NCBI RefSeq assembly: GCF_017426705.2
Contig: NZ_CP147251.1
Coordinates: forward strand, 2,702,501-2,766,500
DNA from: Enterococcus sp. DIV2402
GTDB taxonomy: Bacteria; Bacillota; Bacilli; Lactobacillales; Enterococcaceae
Length of the DNA: 64,000 bases
Reading direction: 5' to 3'
A model generated the notes under the pieces. It did no database searches, was not told the DNA's origin, and saw only the letters and a program-made list of their open reading frames with translations. The stretch's first letter is position 1; each line of letters begins with the position of its first letter. The position numbers and the translations under genes were made by a program. Shown one piece after another: positions 13,001 through 20,148 of the stretch.

Positions 13001-13356
13001 ATCAATTGTTGCGTGGGGTCTAACGATTCTAAGGTAACTGTTCCCGTAATCATTTTTTGACTGGATAGTTTCATTAGCTGTTGATATCCTGCATAATTTT
13101 TCGCAAATAGAAAAATGGGATGCTCTTGTTCTGTTTCAGTAGAATGATAGTTTAATAACAAGCCAACAATCCCTTTAATATCAACTTTTTGACAAGCTTG
13201 CATAAATTCTAAAGCTCCGTGTAAATTGTCTACATCGGTTATCCCTAATTGCTGATAACCTAGTTGTTTGGCTATAGTGACATATTGAGGAATTTTAATA
13301 GTACTTTGTAACAAAGAATACGCCGTCTTTGTCGTTAATTGAGCGGCACGTGTCAT
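10039..13356 (-). CDS. dnaE: DNA polymerase III alpha subunit, DnaE type
   Basis: Replicative polymerase of the C family used beside PolC in Firmicutes, mainly for extending RNA primers on the lagging strand. The 1105-aa protein begins with a PHP-type domain in which the usual metal-binding HxH is replaced by TKT, so that domain is probably not catalytic. The polymerase core has the catalytic aspartates in PDIDLDIPD, and the C-terminus carries an OB fold (about residues 960-1040). The start at 13356 follows AGGAGGAAT; the longer frame from 13392 is not supported. It is upstream of pfkA, the common Bacilli order; about 160 bp and a separate promoter lie between. Confidence 0.97.
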   Translation of the reverse strand: MTRAAQLTTKTAYSLLQSTIKIPQYVTIAKQLGYQQLGITDVDNLHGALEFMQACQKVDIKGIVGLLLNYHSTETEQEHPIFLFAKNYAGYQQLMKLSSQKMITGTVTLESLDPTQQLIAILPTQNELSQLFSSDVPLATKRLNELQQCFDKDAFFYGVAPQEALMPEQVEWWTSQQVPPAAYQLIDSLHNEEAFAVNVLQRIKEGTHIDDLRQELQQLTDNSLVTANEQQEWYEAHFPEALQNTIAIADSCHLELPVHQKLLPHYPLENQTAREHLHELCFDLLPKRVPHFDERYHERLTYELSVINKMGFDDYFLIIWDVMAFAHREQIVTGAGRGSAAGSLVAYVLSITDVDPIQYQLLFERFLNPERYTMPDIDLDIPDNRREEVLLYVKNKYGQEHVAQIATFGTMAAKMVLRDVGRVFGLSQSEANRWSRAIPNALKMTLEKAYKESKALRELVVLNERNTRIYQVAKLLEGLPRHVSTHAAGVVISDNKLADIVPLQAGSEEIWLTQFTMNDVETVGLLKMDFLGLRNLSIIDDTLQGIRQLTKQSFTQKDISLEDEQTLALFQRGETAGVFQFESAGIRNVLRRLRPENIEDIAAVNALYRPGPMQNIDTFIRRKQGKEKITYPDVNLQPILENTYGIMVYQEQIMQVASQMAGFTLGQADILRRAISKKKKDVLDEERRHFVKGAQSKGYSEEKANEVYDYIERFADYGFNRSHAFAYSFVGFQMAYLKVHYPAPFFKALLQSVRHNPTKVKEYMNEAQKHHIQLLPPSINQSGYGFWLNSLTEIRFGLGTIKGVRRDFLSDILEERKTNGRYTSIDQFLVRLNQRNSKWLKEELITPLISVGAFDEIETNRQQAVTQLEGKIQNVLYSGGSMELLGMMTLKDQTMPDYTLEEKLAMEEELLGVYLSGHPVQQFSKIRQRKNVQDVAELVTNQPVRVLLYIKNIREIRTKKGEQMAFLDGNDASGDISVTIFPTLYRHIRTNVALSQVLYIEGKAETSSFNGELQILASRIERASQMEESIADKTCYLRISAQEEKDVLPNLAKLLVEYTGNVPVILFFEGSHKKQLLDEKSWIVFTDKSEMALKQLLGDDNVVFR

Positions 13357-13412
13357 GTTGATTCCTCCTAGATTATTCTTCATTGAAAACATAAAAAGAA
13401 AACGTGAAAATC

Positions 13413-13440
13413 TTTACAAGTCTTAAAAATGTGGTAAACT
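13413..13440 (+). promoter_or_regulatory. Promoter of the DUF2929 gene
   Basis: TTTACA (13413-13418), 16 nt, then TAAACT (13435-13440) preceded by TGTGG. It lies 36 nt upstream of the small gene start. Confidence 0.6.
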
Positions 13441-13476
13441 AAAAGCAACATTTCAAGTTTGAAAGAAGGTGTAGCA

Positions 13477-13680
13477 ATGTACTACATTGTAACATTTGTT
13501 TGGGCAATTCTTTTAGGTCAAATCGTGGGTTTTCTTGGCGGTGCTTTATCTAAATCCCCTTACGATTTTAAAATGACCTTAATCGCTTCTATCATTGCAG
13601 CAGTTTTTGTAATTATTATTGGAAAATTTGCTGTACCAGATGAAAAAAAATCTGTATCAAACGATCAAAAACATGCATAA
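13477..13680 (+). CDS. DUF2929 (YjzD-like) small membrane protein
   Basis: A 67-aa protein with two membrane segments (about residues 3-24 and 31-51) and a short charged tail. The start YYIVTFVWAILLGQ and overall plan resemble the DUF2929/YjzD family of Bacilli, whose role is unknown. The ATG at 13477 has GAAGGTG upstream; an earlier in-frame start would place the ribosome site inside the gene. It is divergent from dnaE and has its own promoter and terminator. Confidence 0.75.
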   Translation: MYYIVTFVWAILLGQIVGFLGGALSKSPYDFKMTLIASIIAAVFVIIIGKFAVPDEKKSVSNDQKHA

Positions 13681-13720
13681 AAAAGACCAGTTACATTTTA
13701 TTGTAACTGGTTTTTTTTTC
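13681..13720. terminator. Bidirectional terminator
   Basis: Perfect 10-bp stem ACCAGTTACA / TGTAACTGGT, with T runs on both strands, placed between the convergent DUF2929 gene and the MFS exporter gene. Confidence 0.9.
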
Positions 13721-13723
13721 TTT

Positions 13724-14926
13724 TCAACTAATTGTATCTTTTTTCAAATACTTTCTAAAATTAAATAGCGATAAACAAAGATTGAAGCCTACAAAACAAC
13801 TGGTCACCCAAAATACCGAAGAATACCCCATACTGTGAGCAACTGTTGACCCTACTAATGGACCTAATACCTGTCCAAAATTCATAAACATTTGATTATA
13901 GCTATAAATTCGACTTACTCCTTCTGGTGGCGAAATTTTACTAATCAATGTATTAATTGACGGCATTAGTGCACCTGTAGAAAACCCTAATAAGAAACGA
14001 AGGACACCTAATTGAAAAGGCGTTTGCACAAATCCCATTGGAATGAAACAAAGAAGCGACGCAACTAAACCACCCAATAAAATTTTATGATTACCAATAC
14101 GGTCACCAATTCGTCCTAAGATAGGTGAAGAGATAATAGCAGAGATACCAGAGACGGAAACAATCATCCCACTAACAAACAAAATATTTTCTGCATTACC
14201 ACTTAATTGACGAATATACAAAGTTAAAATCGGACTAATACTCGTAATTCCAATTTGTAAAATTAATGACGTAATAAATAAACCTATCAATACTTGTGAA
14301 TTCGTCATTTTTTCAAATAATTGCTTCATTGTTAACATTTCTTGCTTTTCAACTGGAACAAAATCTTCTTTTACTAAAAAAATTGTCAGTAATGAAGTAA
14401 TAAACAAAACTACCCCTGTAATAATAAAAACATTTTTAATTCCAAATGTTTCGGCAAGTGCGCCACCCATTGAAGGCCCAATTAAATTTCCTGCAATGGC
14501 ACCCGTTGCTAAAGTCCCTAATGCGCTACCGCTCTTTTCTCGTGGGGCTTGAGAAGCAATTAATGCTGTGGCGTTTGGAACATAACCTGATAATACTCCT
14601 GTGAAAAAACGCATAATTAACAGCCAATAAACATTGGGCACAAATGCCAACGATCCCATCGTAACAGTCATTCCGATAGATGCACGAATCATCATCAAAC
14701 GTCGGCCTTTTTGATCTGCTAAATTTCCCCAAATCGGTGCCACGATAGCAGCTGCAAATGCTGTGACAGAAATTGCCAAACCTGAGAAAAGCTCAATTTG
14801 GTTTTTTGGGGCTCCTAATTCTTCAATATATATGGGAATAAAGGGCATAACTAAACTAAAACTCGCTCCTGTGAAGAAACATCCTATCCAAGAAATCAAT
14901 AAATTTCTTTTCCAATCTACTTTCAT
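13724..14926 (-). CDS. MFS drug exporter, PmrA/MdtG-like
   Basis: Proton-driven exporter of the major facilitator superfamily, 400 aa with about 12 membrane segments. The N-terminus (LISWIGCFFTGASFSLVMPFIPIY), the motif A loop GNLADQKGRRLMM after helix 2 and the motif C-like GAIAGNLIGPSMGG in helix 5 are typical of drug:H+ antiporters and resemble streptococcal PmrA and E. coli MdtG. The substrate is not known from sequence. I chose the ATG at 14926, preceded by GAAGGTTTG; the frame can begin two codons earlier. It is monocistronic. Confidence 0.85.
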   Translation of the reverse strand: MKVDWKRNLLISWIGCFFTGASFSLVMPFIPIYIEELGAPKNQIELFSGLAISVTAFAAAIVAPIWGNLADQKGRRLMMIRASIGMTVTMGSLAFVPNVYWLLIMRFFTGVLSGYVPNATALIASQAPREKSGSALGTLATGAIAGNLIGPSMGGALAETFGIKNVFIITGVVLFITSLLTIFLVKEDFVPVEKQEMLTMKQLFEKMTNSQVLIGLFITSLILQIGITSISPILTLYIRQLSGNAENILFVSGMIVSVSGISAIISSPILGRIGDRIGNHKILLGGLVASLLCFIPMGFVQTPFQLGVLRFLLGFSTGALMPSINTLISKISPPEGVSRIYSYNQMFMNFGQVLGPLVGSTVAHSMGYSSVFWVTSCFVGFNLCLSLFNFRKYLKKDTIS

Positions 14927-15161
14927 ACACAAACCTTCTTTCTATTCAAATATAGACTATTTTCATGAATTTTCAAGTTCAGTAAACTGAAATCCCATGA
15001 GAAGCGTTCGTTACAAAAAAATCTCATTATTTTTTAACCAATCAAATAAGAGGGTGTTTTACTTCTAGCAAAAATTAGCTTTATGATTAAACTTTTTTAA
15101 TCTATCACTTTTATTATAGAATGTTAAAAGAAACTCTTCAACCTTTCACTCTTTTAGACAC

Positions 15162-15190
15162 AAAAACACTCTTCAACGAATGAAGAGTGT
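15162..15190 (-). terminator. Purine permease terminator
   Basis: Stem ACACTCTTCA / TGAAGAGTGT with a very short loop, followed on the minus strand by TTTTTG. It begins 5 nt after the permease stop. Confidence 0.85.
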
Positions 15191-15195
15191 CCATT

Positions 15196-16635
15196 TTATC
15201 CTAATAGAGCTAAAATAATAAAATTCAAAATAAACAAGGCGTTAACCACCCATAAAATTGGCGAAACTTCATTAGCTTTTCCTTTGACTACTTTCACAAT
15301 TGCAAAGAAGATGAAGCCCGCTGCAATTCCGTACGAGATACTGTAGCATAAGCCCATGAAAATCGATGCAAAGAATGCAGGTACTGCCTCTTCTAAGCTT
15401 GTCCATTCAATATCTTTAAACGATGCCATCATCATAACTCCAACTAGAATTAAAGCTGGTGCAGTTGCTTGTGCAGGTACAATGGCAATTAGCGGTGAGA
15501 ACAAACTGCTTAAAGCAAACAAAGCAGCTACAACCACCGAAGTTAAACCCGTGCGTCCACCGGCACCAATTCCGGCTGCTGATTCTACAAAAGTCGTTGT
15601 ATTCGACGTTCCAAAGATGGCACCAATTGACGTTGCGGCTGCATCGGCAAATAAGGCACGATCCATTTTTGTACTGAAACCTTTACTATCTTCTAACGCC
15701 ACTTCATCTTCTTTAGAGAAGATTCCAGTACGGCGACCTGTTCCAATAAAGGTTCCGATTGTATCAAATGTGTCTGATAAACTAAAAGCAATAATAGTCA
15801 TAATAACTTGAGGGATCTTTGATGAATCACTAAATAATGATTGCATGCCTTCTGGTCCAAATGCTGCTCCAAACGTTGTACTTAGTTCACCAATTGAACT
15901 ACCTAAAGAATTTGCTTTCCAATCAATCGAACTTAAATCCACGACACCCATTAAAATACCGATTATTGTTGTTCCGACAATTCCTAATAATACCGCTCCA
16001 CGAACATTCATTACTACTAAAATCGTCATTAACACTAAACCAATCAGTGAAAGAATAACTGGTGCATTGTTAAAATTCGTTAATGCAGGAACAATGCCAC
16101 CATTCATCGTAACATTTACTGCTTCACCGTTTTCAACTACAGAACTAGTAATGACATCTGAACTAGCTGAAAAGTTTAGTAAATTGGCATTTTTTAAACC
16201 TACATAAGCAACGAAAATACCAATACCGCCACCAATAGCATTTTGCATACTCTCGGGAATAGCACGAATAATCATTTTACGAATTTTTGTCACTGTAATA
16301 AAAATATTAATTAATCCACAAATAAAAACCATTGCTAAAGCTTGTTGCCAAGTATAACCCAAACCAAAAACAACCGTGAATGTGAAAAAGGCATTTAATC
16401 CCATCCCTGGTGCTTGCGCATAAGGAACATTGGCGAACAATCCCATGATTAAGGTTCCAATAATTGAAGCAATAATCGTTGCTAAGAAAACAGCTTGAAA
16501 TGGCATACCTGACGCTGACAAGATCGACGGATTCACAAATAAAATATAACTCATTGCAAAAAACGTGGTAATCCCTGCTACGACTTCCGTTGATACGCTA
16601 GTGTTGTTTTCCTTTAATTTGAAAAACTTTTCCAT
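15196..16635 (-). CDS. NCS2-family purine permease, PbuG/PbuO-like
   Basis: Membrane importer (479 aa) of the AzgA-like branch of NCS2, which takes up hypoxanthine, guanine or adenine. Visible family motifs are AGITTFFAMSYILFVNPSILS at the start, PGMGLNAFFTF in the first inverted repeat and the conserved FDTIGTFIG segment, with about 13 hydrophobic stretches. The ATG at 16635 has GGAGTGA upstream. No purine riboswitch is visible in the leader, but a PurBox-like sequence lies at an activator position (see promoter entry). Which purine is carried cannot be told from sequence. Confidence 0.9.
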   Translation of the reverse strand: MEKFFKLKENNTSVSTEVVAGITTFFAMSYILFVNPSILSASGMPFQAVFLATIIASIIGTLIMGLFANVPYAQAPGMGLNAFFTFTVVFGLGYTWQQALAMVFICGLINIFITVTKIRKMIIRAIPESMQNAIGGGIGIFVAYVGLKNANLLNFSASSDVITSSVVENGEAVNVTMNGGIVPALTNFNNAPVILSLIGLVLMTILVVMNVRGAVLLGIVGTTIIGILMGVVDLSSIDWKANSLGSSIGELSTTFGAAFGPEGMQSLFSDSSKIPQVIMTIIAFSLSDTFDTIGTFIGTGRRTGIFSKEDEVALEDSKGFSTKMDRALFADAAATSIGAIFGTSNTTTFVESAAGIGAGGRTGLTSVVVAALFALSSLFSPLIAIVPAQATAPALILVGVMMMASFKDIEWTSLEEAVPAFFASIFMGLCYSISYGIAAGFIFFAIVKVVKGKANEVSPILWVVNALFILNFIILALLG

Positions 16636-16724
16636 GATACATCTTCACTCCTAAATTTAATTAAACAATCGGAAAGAAAAAAGAAAATAAAGGCAATTTT
16701 AAGCTTTCCGTTGAACAACTACCG

Positions 16725-16753
16725 ATTATAGTGAGCTTCTATCTTTTTTTCAA
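16725..16753 (-). promoter_or_regulatory. Purine permease promoter
   Basis: On the minus strand TTGAAA (16748-16753), 17 nt, TATAAT (16725-16730): a strong sigma-A promoter about 90 nt before the start codon. Confidence 0.75.
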
Positions 16754-16784
16754 CATTTTATTAACAAATATTTTAATAAATATA

Positions 16785-16800
16785 GTAATCGTTCGTGTTT
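16785..16800 (-). promoter_or_regulatory. PurBox-like sequence
   Basis: On the minus strand AAACACGAACGAT matches 10 of 13 positions of the lactococcal PurBox (AWWWCCGAACWWT). Its centre is about 75 nt upstream of the inferred transcript start, the position at which PurR activates in Lactococcus. One copy, imperfect. Confidence 0.35.
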
Positions 16801-16920
16801 AGCCCATTCACTTTTGCTCATACTTGATTCTACAAGGTGTTAGCAAGGTTCCACATTTGTCAAATCGTTAGAATATGTTACACTTTGGGTGAGCATTTAT
16901 TAACAGAAAGGAATCCTTTT

Positions 16921-17724
16921 ATGTCTCAAAAATTAATTGCTATCGATTTAGATGGAACAACATTAAATAGTCAGTCGCTCATTAGCTCTCGAACAGCTGA
17001 AGTTTTAACAAAAGCAACACAAGCAGGTCACTACGTTAGTATTGCAACTGGACGTCCTTTTCGCATGAGTGAACATTTTTACCGTCAGCTAAAATTAGAT
17101 ACACCAATGGTAAATTTCAATGGTGCACTTGTCCACAAACCTTATCAAAAATGGGCATTTGAACGTGAACTATCCATTGAAAGAGATATTGCTTTTGAAA
17201 TTTTGGCACAAAAAGAAAAATTAAATTTAGATTTTATCGCTGCTGAAAATCGCGAAACATTTTATATTAATGACTTAAAAGATTTTGAAGGCCATTTTTT
17301 TGCAACAGATAAAGTAAGTGAAGCAAACTTGTTTAGTAATTTAACAACAAATCCCACTTCTTTATTAATCAAAACACAGCATGAATTTTCGGCACAGGTT
17401 TCTGATTCATTGACAAAACAGTTTGAAAATAAAATCGACGTTCGTACATGGGGTGGTCCCAACGCCATTTTGGAAATTGTGCCAAAAGGTGTTCAAAAAG
17501 CGATGTCGGTATCAGTGATTGCTGATTCTCTAAACATTGATCAAAAAGATGTTATTGCATTTGGCGATGAACACAATGACTTAGAACTACTCGACTATGC
17601 TGGCTGGGGTGTGGCGATGAGTAACGGTATCGATCAATTGAAAAATGTGGCAAATGATGTAACCACTCAAACCAATGATGAAGATGGTCTAGCAAATTAT
17701 CTTGAAAAATATCTTTCTCTATAA
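16921..17724 (+). CDS. Cof-type HAD-superfamily phosphatase
   Basis: Cytosolic sugar-phosphate or FMN/PLP-type phosphatase of the HAD IIB (Cof) family, 267 aa. Motif I is IAIDLDGTTLN with nucleophile Asp and acid/base Asp; motif II is the Ser/Thr in SIATGR; motif IV is FGDEHNDLELL near the C-terminus. A C2-type cap lies between motifs II and III. The ATG at 16921 has AGAAAGGA upstream, so the longer frame from 16837 is rejected. Substrate is not predictable. Followed directly by its own terminator. Confidence 0.88.
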   Translation: MSQKLIAIDLDGTTLNSQSLISSRTAEVLTKATQAGHYVSIATGRPFRMSEHFYRQLKLDTPMVNFNGALVHKPYQKWAFERELSIERDIAFEILAQKEKLNLDFIAAENRETFYINDLKDFEGHFFATDKVSEANLFSNLTTNPTSLLIKTQHEFSAQVSDSLTKQFENKIDVRTWGGPNAILEIVPKGVQKAMSVSVIADSLNIDQKDVIAFGDEHNDLELLDYAGWGVAMSNGIDQLKNVANDVTTQTNDEDGLANYLEKYLSL

Positions 17725-17730
17725 ATGGAC

Positions 17731-17757
17731 AGTCAGAGGATTTCCTCTGGCTTTTTT
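17731..17757 (+). terminator. Terminator of the HAD phosphatase gene
   Basis: Short stem CAGAGG / CCTCTG extended by a wobble pair and AG/CT, then CTTTTTTG, 6 nt past the stop. Confidence 0.8.
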
Positions 17758-17804
17758 GTTTTCACTTGCATTTTTTGAAAAAAAGGAAGAAAATAAATCG
17801 TTGT

Positions 17805-17891
17805 GGAGAGTTGGCAGAGTGGTAATGCACTGGACTCGAAATCCAGCGAGCCGTGTTAAACGGTGCACGGGTTCAAATCCCGTACTCTCCT
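17805..17891 (+). tRNA. tRNA-Ser (anticodon CGA)
   Basis: Acceptor arms GGAGAGT (17805-17811) and ACTCTCC (17884-17890) pair perfectly. The anticodon loop CTCGAAA gives anticodon CGA for UCG codons. A long variable arm (CCGTGTTAAACGG region) marks a class II serine tRNA, and the T arm GGGTTCAAATCCC is standard. The CCA end is not encoded. It stands alone rather than in a tRNA cluster. Confidence 0.95.
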
Positions 17892-17903
17892 TATCGAGTA
17901 ACA

Positions 17904-17942
17904 AAAAAGCTAACCAATTCAAAACGAACTGGCTAGCTTTTT
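17904..17942. terminator. Bidirectional terminator between tRNA-Ser and tetR
   Basis: Arms AAAGCTAACCAATTC (17906-17920) and GAACTGGCTAGCTTT (17926-17940). On the minus strand the two imperfect positions become G-U pairs and the 15-bp stem is complete; on the plus strand they are A-C mismatches. T runs exist on both sides. Confidence 0.85.
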
Positions 17943-17946
17943 TTGC

Positions 17947-18522
17947 TTATTCCTTAGTTTCTTCATTTTTCTTTGCTTCAATTGCTAAAATTGAATCGAT
18001 CGTTTGTTGAACAACGGTAATAATCTGTTGCCGTGTTGGTTCGATCACGCCAGAAGACATCAAAGCGGCCACTCCTGTTACAGAAATCCAAATTCCCGTA
18101 TGCAAAGCTTTTAGATGTTCTTCAGATAAATCGGCGTATTCTGGGTGCTCATGAATTGTTTGACAGAAATGATCATAAGACTGCTTATACATCAACTTAC
18201 CACCGCCATAGTTATCAATGAATAACGCAATAAACAGCTTCGGATTTTTTTGTGATAAATCAATATAGTTAATCGCTAAATCCATTAATTTATCACCCGT
18301 ATGCTCAACAGAAAAAACTTTTTTCTTTAAATCTTCATAAACTGTTTCTACAAGTGTATTTTTTAAATCCTGCATATTTTCAAATTCGAGATAGATGGGT
18401 TGCGTGGACACCCCCATTTTTTTCGCTACGTTTCGAGCAGTAAAATTCGTAAAACCATCTTTTGCAATTACTTCATAAGCGGCTTTCAAGATGTGTTCAC
18501 GTGTATATACTTTATGTCGCAT
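17947..18522 (-). CDS. TetR-family transcriptional regulator
   Basis: One-component regulator of 191 aa. Residues about 8-55 form the TetR helix-turn-helix (REHILKAAYEVIAKDGFTNFTARNVAKKMGVS). The remainder is the ligand-binding and dimerisation domain, which matches no subfamily I can name. The start at 18522 has GGAGGG upstream; upstream in-frame ATG codons would include this site. The gene is divergent from the threonine/serine exporter pair across a 327-bp region rich in inverted repeats, so it probably regulates itself and perhaps that pair. The inducer is unknown. Confidence 0.85.
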   Translation of the reverse strand: MRHKVYTREHILKAAYEVIAKDGFTNFTARNVAKKMGVSTQPIYLEFENMQDLKNTLVETVYEDLKKKVFSVEHTGDKLMDLAINYIDLSQKNPKLFIALFIDNYGGGKLMYKQSYDHFCQTIHEHPEYADLSEEHLKALHTGIWISVTGVAALMSSGVIEPTRQQIITVVQQTIDSILAIEAKKNEETKE

Positions 18523-18658
18523 AAGAACCCTCCTCATCAAAATTTAATCTGTTAATGTTATTTTAACCGACATTCTATATTTTTTAAAGGGTTTTTATTA
18601 AAAAAAATAAAATTTGATTTTTTCATTAAAAAAATGATTTTTTCAAGGATTAGTCGCA

Positions 18659-18719
18659 ATTCTCTTTCATTTTAACGAGTGTTTTGTTGTAAATTTTCGG
18701 AAAAAGAATGAAAGAGAAT
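18659..18719. repeat. Widely spaced perfect 13-bp inverted repeat
   Basis: ATTCTCTTTCATT (18659-18671) and AATGAAAGAGAAT (18707-18719) are exact reverse complements separated by 35 nt. There is no T run, so this is not a terminator. It could be a hairpin in the exporter leader or a paired operator. Confidence 0.6.
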
Positions 18720-18734
18720 GTTTGGATTCAGTCG

Positions 18735-18753
18735 TTATGTTATTAAAACATAA
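18735..18753. promoter_or_regulatory. Palindrome, candidate TetR operator
   Basis: TTATGTT-ATTAA-AACATAA, 19 bp with perfect arms, size and symmetry typical of TetR-family sites. It shares the ATGTTATT core with the repeat near 18555 on the tetR side. Confidence 0.45.
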
Positions 18754-18849
18754 TAAAGAATTCTTGTAGGTTTCTAAGCAAACAGATAGAATAAAATCAT
18801 TCTTACAAAAAAAATTCTATCAAATAAATACGTTTAAAGGAGCTTAGAA

Positions 18850-19611
18850 ATGACTGCATCAAAAGAGTTAGTAGTAGAAACCTGTTTGTTAGCTGGAAAA
18901 ATTATGATGGAAAGTGGATCTGAAGTTTATCGTGTAGAAGATACCATGAAGCGCATTGCAACCAATGCTAACGAACCCAATAGTGTAAGTTATGTAACAG
19001 CCACAGGTATTTTCATGGGATTACGTAATAGTCATTACACACAAGTTGAAAATGTCGGTACTCGATCGATTAATCTAGAAAAAGTTGTTGCAGTCAATCA
19101 ATTATCGCGTGAATTCGCTGAGCATAAAATAGATTTATTAATTTTGCATAACTCCTTAAAAAAAATCGACTATGATACACCCGTGTTTCCTCTTTGGTTA
19201 CAGATTGTTTGTGCAGGTGTGATGAGTTGTTTATTAATGTATGCTTTCGGGGGTTCATCTTATGATTTTGTCGCGACAGCTATCATTGGTATGATTGGTT
19301 TTACAGTCAATTACTATGCCAATAAAATCTTAAAGTTACAATTCTTCGACAATTTTTTAGCTTCTTTTATTATCGGTGTGCTCGCTCTTTTATCAGTGAA
19401 ACTTCACTGGGCAAATAATGTCGATAATATTATTATTGGTGCTGTTATGCCTTTAGTCCCTGGAGTAGCTATCACGACCTCATTTCGAGATATTTTAGCG
19501 GGTCACTTAATTAGCGGTTTAGCTCGAGGAACAGAAGCCATCATTATCGCAGCATCAATTGGCGTAGGTATTGCGACTGCGTTCATGTTATTTGGAGGGA
19601 ATATTTTATGA
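18850..19611 (+). CDS. Threonine/serine exporter, ThrE N-terminal half (YjjP-like)
   Basis: Membrane protein (253 aa) of the ThrE/DUF1212 family. Residues 1-115 form the cytosolic domain (with SGSEVYRVEDTM and the LHNSL region) and residues about 120-250 contain five membrane segments. In Corynebacterium one longer ThrE protein carries both halves and exports threonine and serine; here, as in many Firmicutes, the halves are separate genes. The ATG has AAAGGAG upstream. The stop overlaps the start of the second half by 4 bp, so the products are probably made in equal amount. The substrate is inferred from the family. Confidence 0.85.
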   Translation: MTASKELVVETCLLAGKIMMESGSEVYRVEDTMKRIATNANEPNSVSYVTATGIFMGLRNSHYTQVENVGTRSINLEKVVAVNQLSREFAEHKIDLLILHNSLKKIDYDTPVFPLWLQIVCAGVMSCLLMYAFGGSSYDFVATAIIGMIGFTVNYYANKILKLQFFDNFLASFIIGVLALLSVKLHWANNVDNIIIGAVMPLVPGVAITTSFRDILAGHLISGLARGTEAIIIAASIGVGIATAFMLFGGNIL

Positions 19612-20075
19612 TGCTTTTTGTGCATATTATCGCTGGCTTTTTTAGCACCATCGCTTTCGGTGTTTTAACCAATATTCCTCGCCGTGCACTGCTAGCAAGT
19701 GGGATTACGGGATGTATTGGTTGGTTAATTTATATTGGCATTCATACGAATGGTGGTGGACTAGGGGTGGCTAATTTCTTTGCCGCTTTTGTAATTGGGT
19801 GTTTTAGTATTTTCTTTTCTCGAAAAAAACAAATCCCCATGATTATTTTTAATATTCCCAGTCTAGTACCACTTGTTCCAGGAGGTCCTGCATATAAAGC
19901 GGTTCGCGAATTAGTTTTAGGAAACAACAGTTTAGCCTTTGAAAATATCATGACCGTTACAATCACTGCTGGCAGCATTGCTGGCGCTTTCATGATGACA
20001 AGCTTAGTCGAACGGATTATAATAAAGTGGAAAAAGAGCACACTTCATAGAAAGTTTAATAAAAAGATAAATTAA
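19608..20075 (+). CDS. Threonine/serine exporter, ThrE C-terminal half (YjjB-like, DUF3815)
   Basis: A 155-aa protein made almost wholly of membrane segments (four to five), with the family motifs NIPRRALLASGITGCIGW and the PSLVPLVPGGPAYKA segment. It corresponds to the C-terminal half of ThrE. Translation starts at the ATG that overlaps the stop of the first half (ATGA arrangement). Together they should form one exporter. Confidence 0.85.
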   Translation: MMLFVHIIAGFFSTIAFGVLTNIPRRALLASGITGCIGWLIYIGIHTNGGGLGVANFFAAFVIGCFSIFFSRKKQIPMIIFNIPSLVPLVPGGPAYKAVRELVLGNNSLAFENIMTVTITAGSIAGAFMMTSLVERIIIKWKKSTLHRKFNKKIN

Positions 20076-20148
20076 TTGAAATTCGGTCTTTAGATGTATG
20101 CTTTTTTGATAGTTTCCGATTATAATCAAGATAAATACGGCAAAGGAA

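Larger units (their letters stand above)
18523..18849. other. 327-bp divergent regulatory region
   Basis: AT-rich, no protein gene. It contains three inverted repeats: GTTAA/TTAAC (18551-18567) close to the tetR start; a perfect 13-bp pair (18659-18671 and 18707-18719); and a 7-bp-arm palindrome (18735-18753). An imperfect direct repeat of GATTTTTTCA also occurs near 18615-18645. These are plausible TetR operators and a leader hairpin. Confidence 0.55.

Noticed and set aside
10039..13356. DnaE as a proofreading PHP-active polymerase
   Set aside because: The metal-binding HxH at the start of the PHP domain is replaced, so exonuclease activity is not expected.
15356..16207. Long plus-strand frames of 120-151 codons across the purine permease gene
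   Set aside because: Antisense shadows of a well-supported membrane protein gene, without ribosome sites.
16636..16800. Possible purine riboswitch before the purine permease
   Set aside because: The conserved junction and loop-loop segments of purine riboswitches are absent; only a promoter and a PurBox-like sequence are seen.
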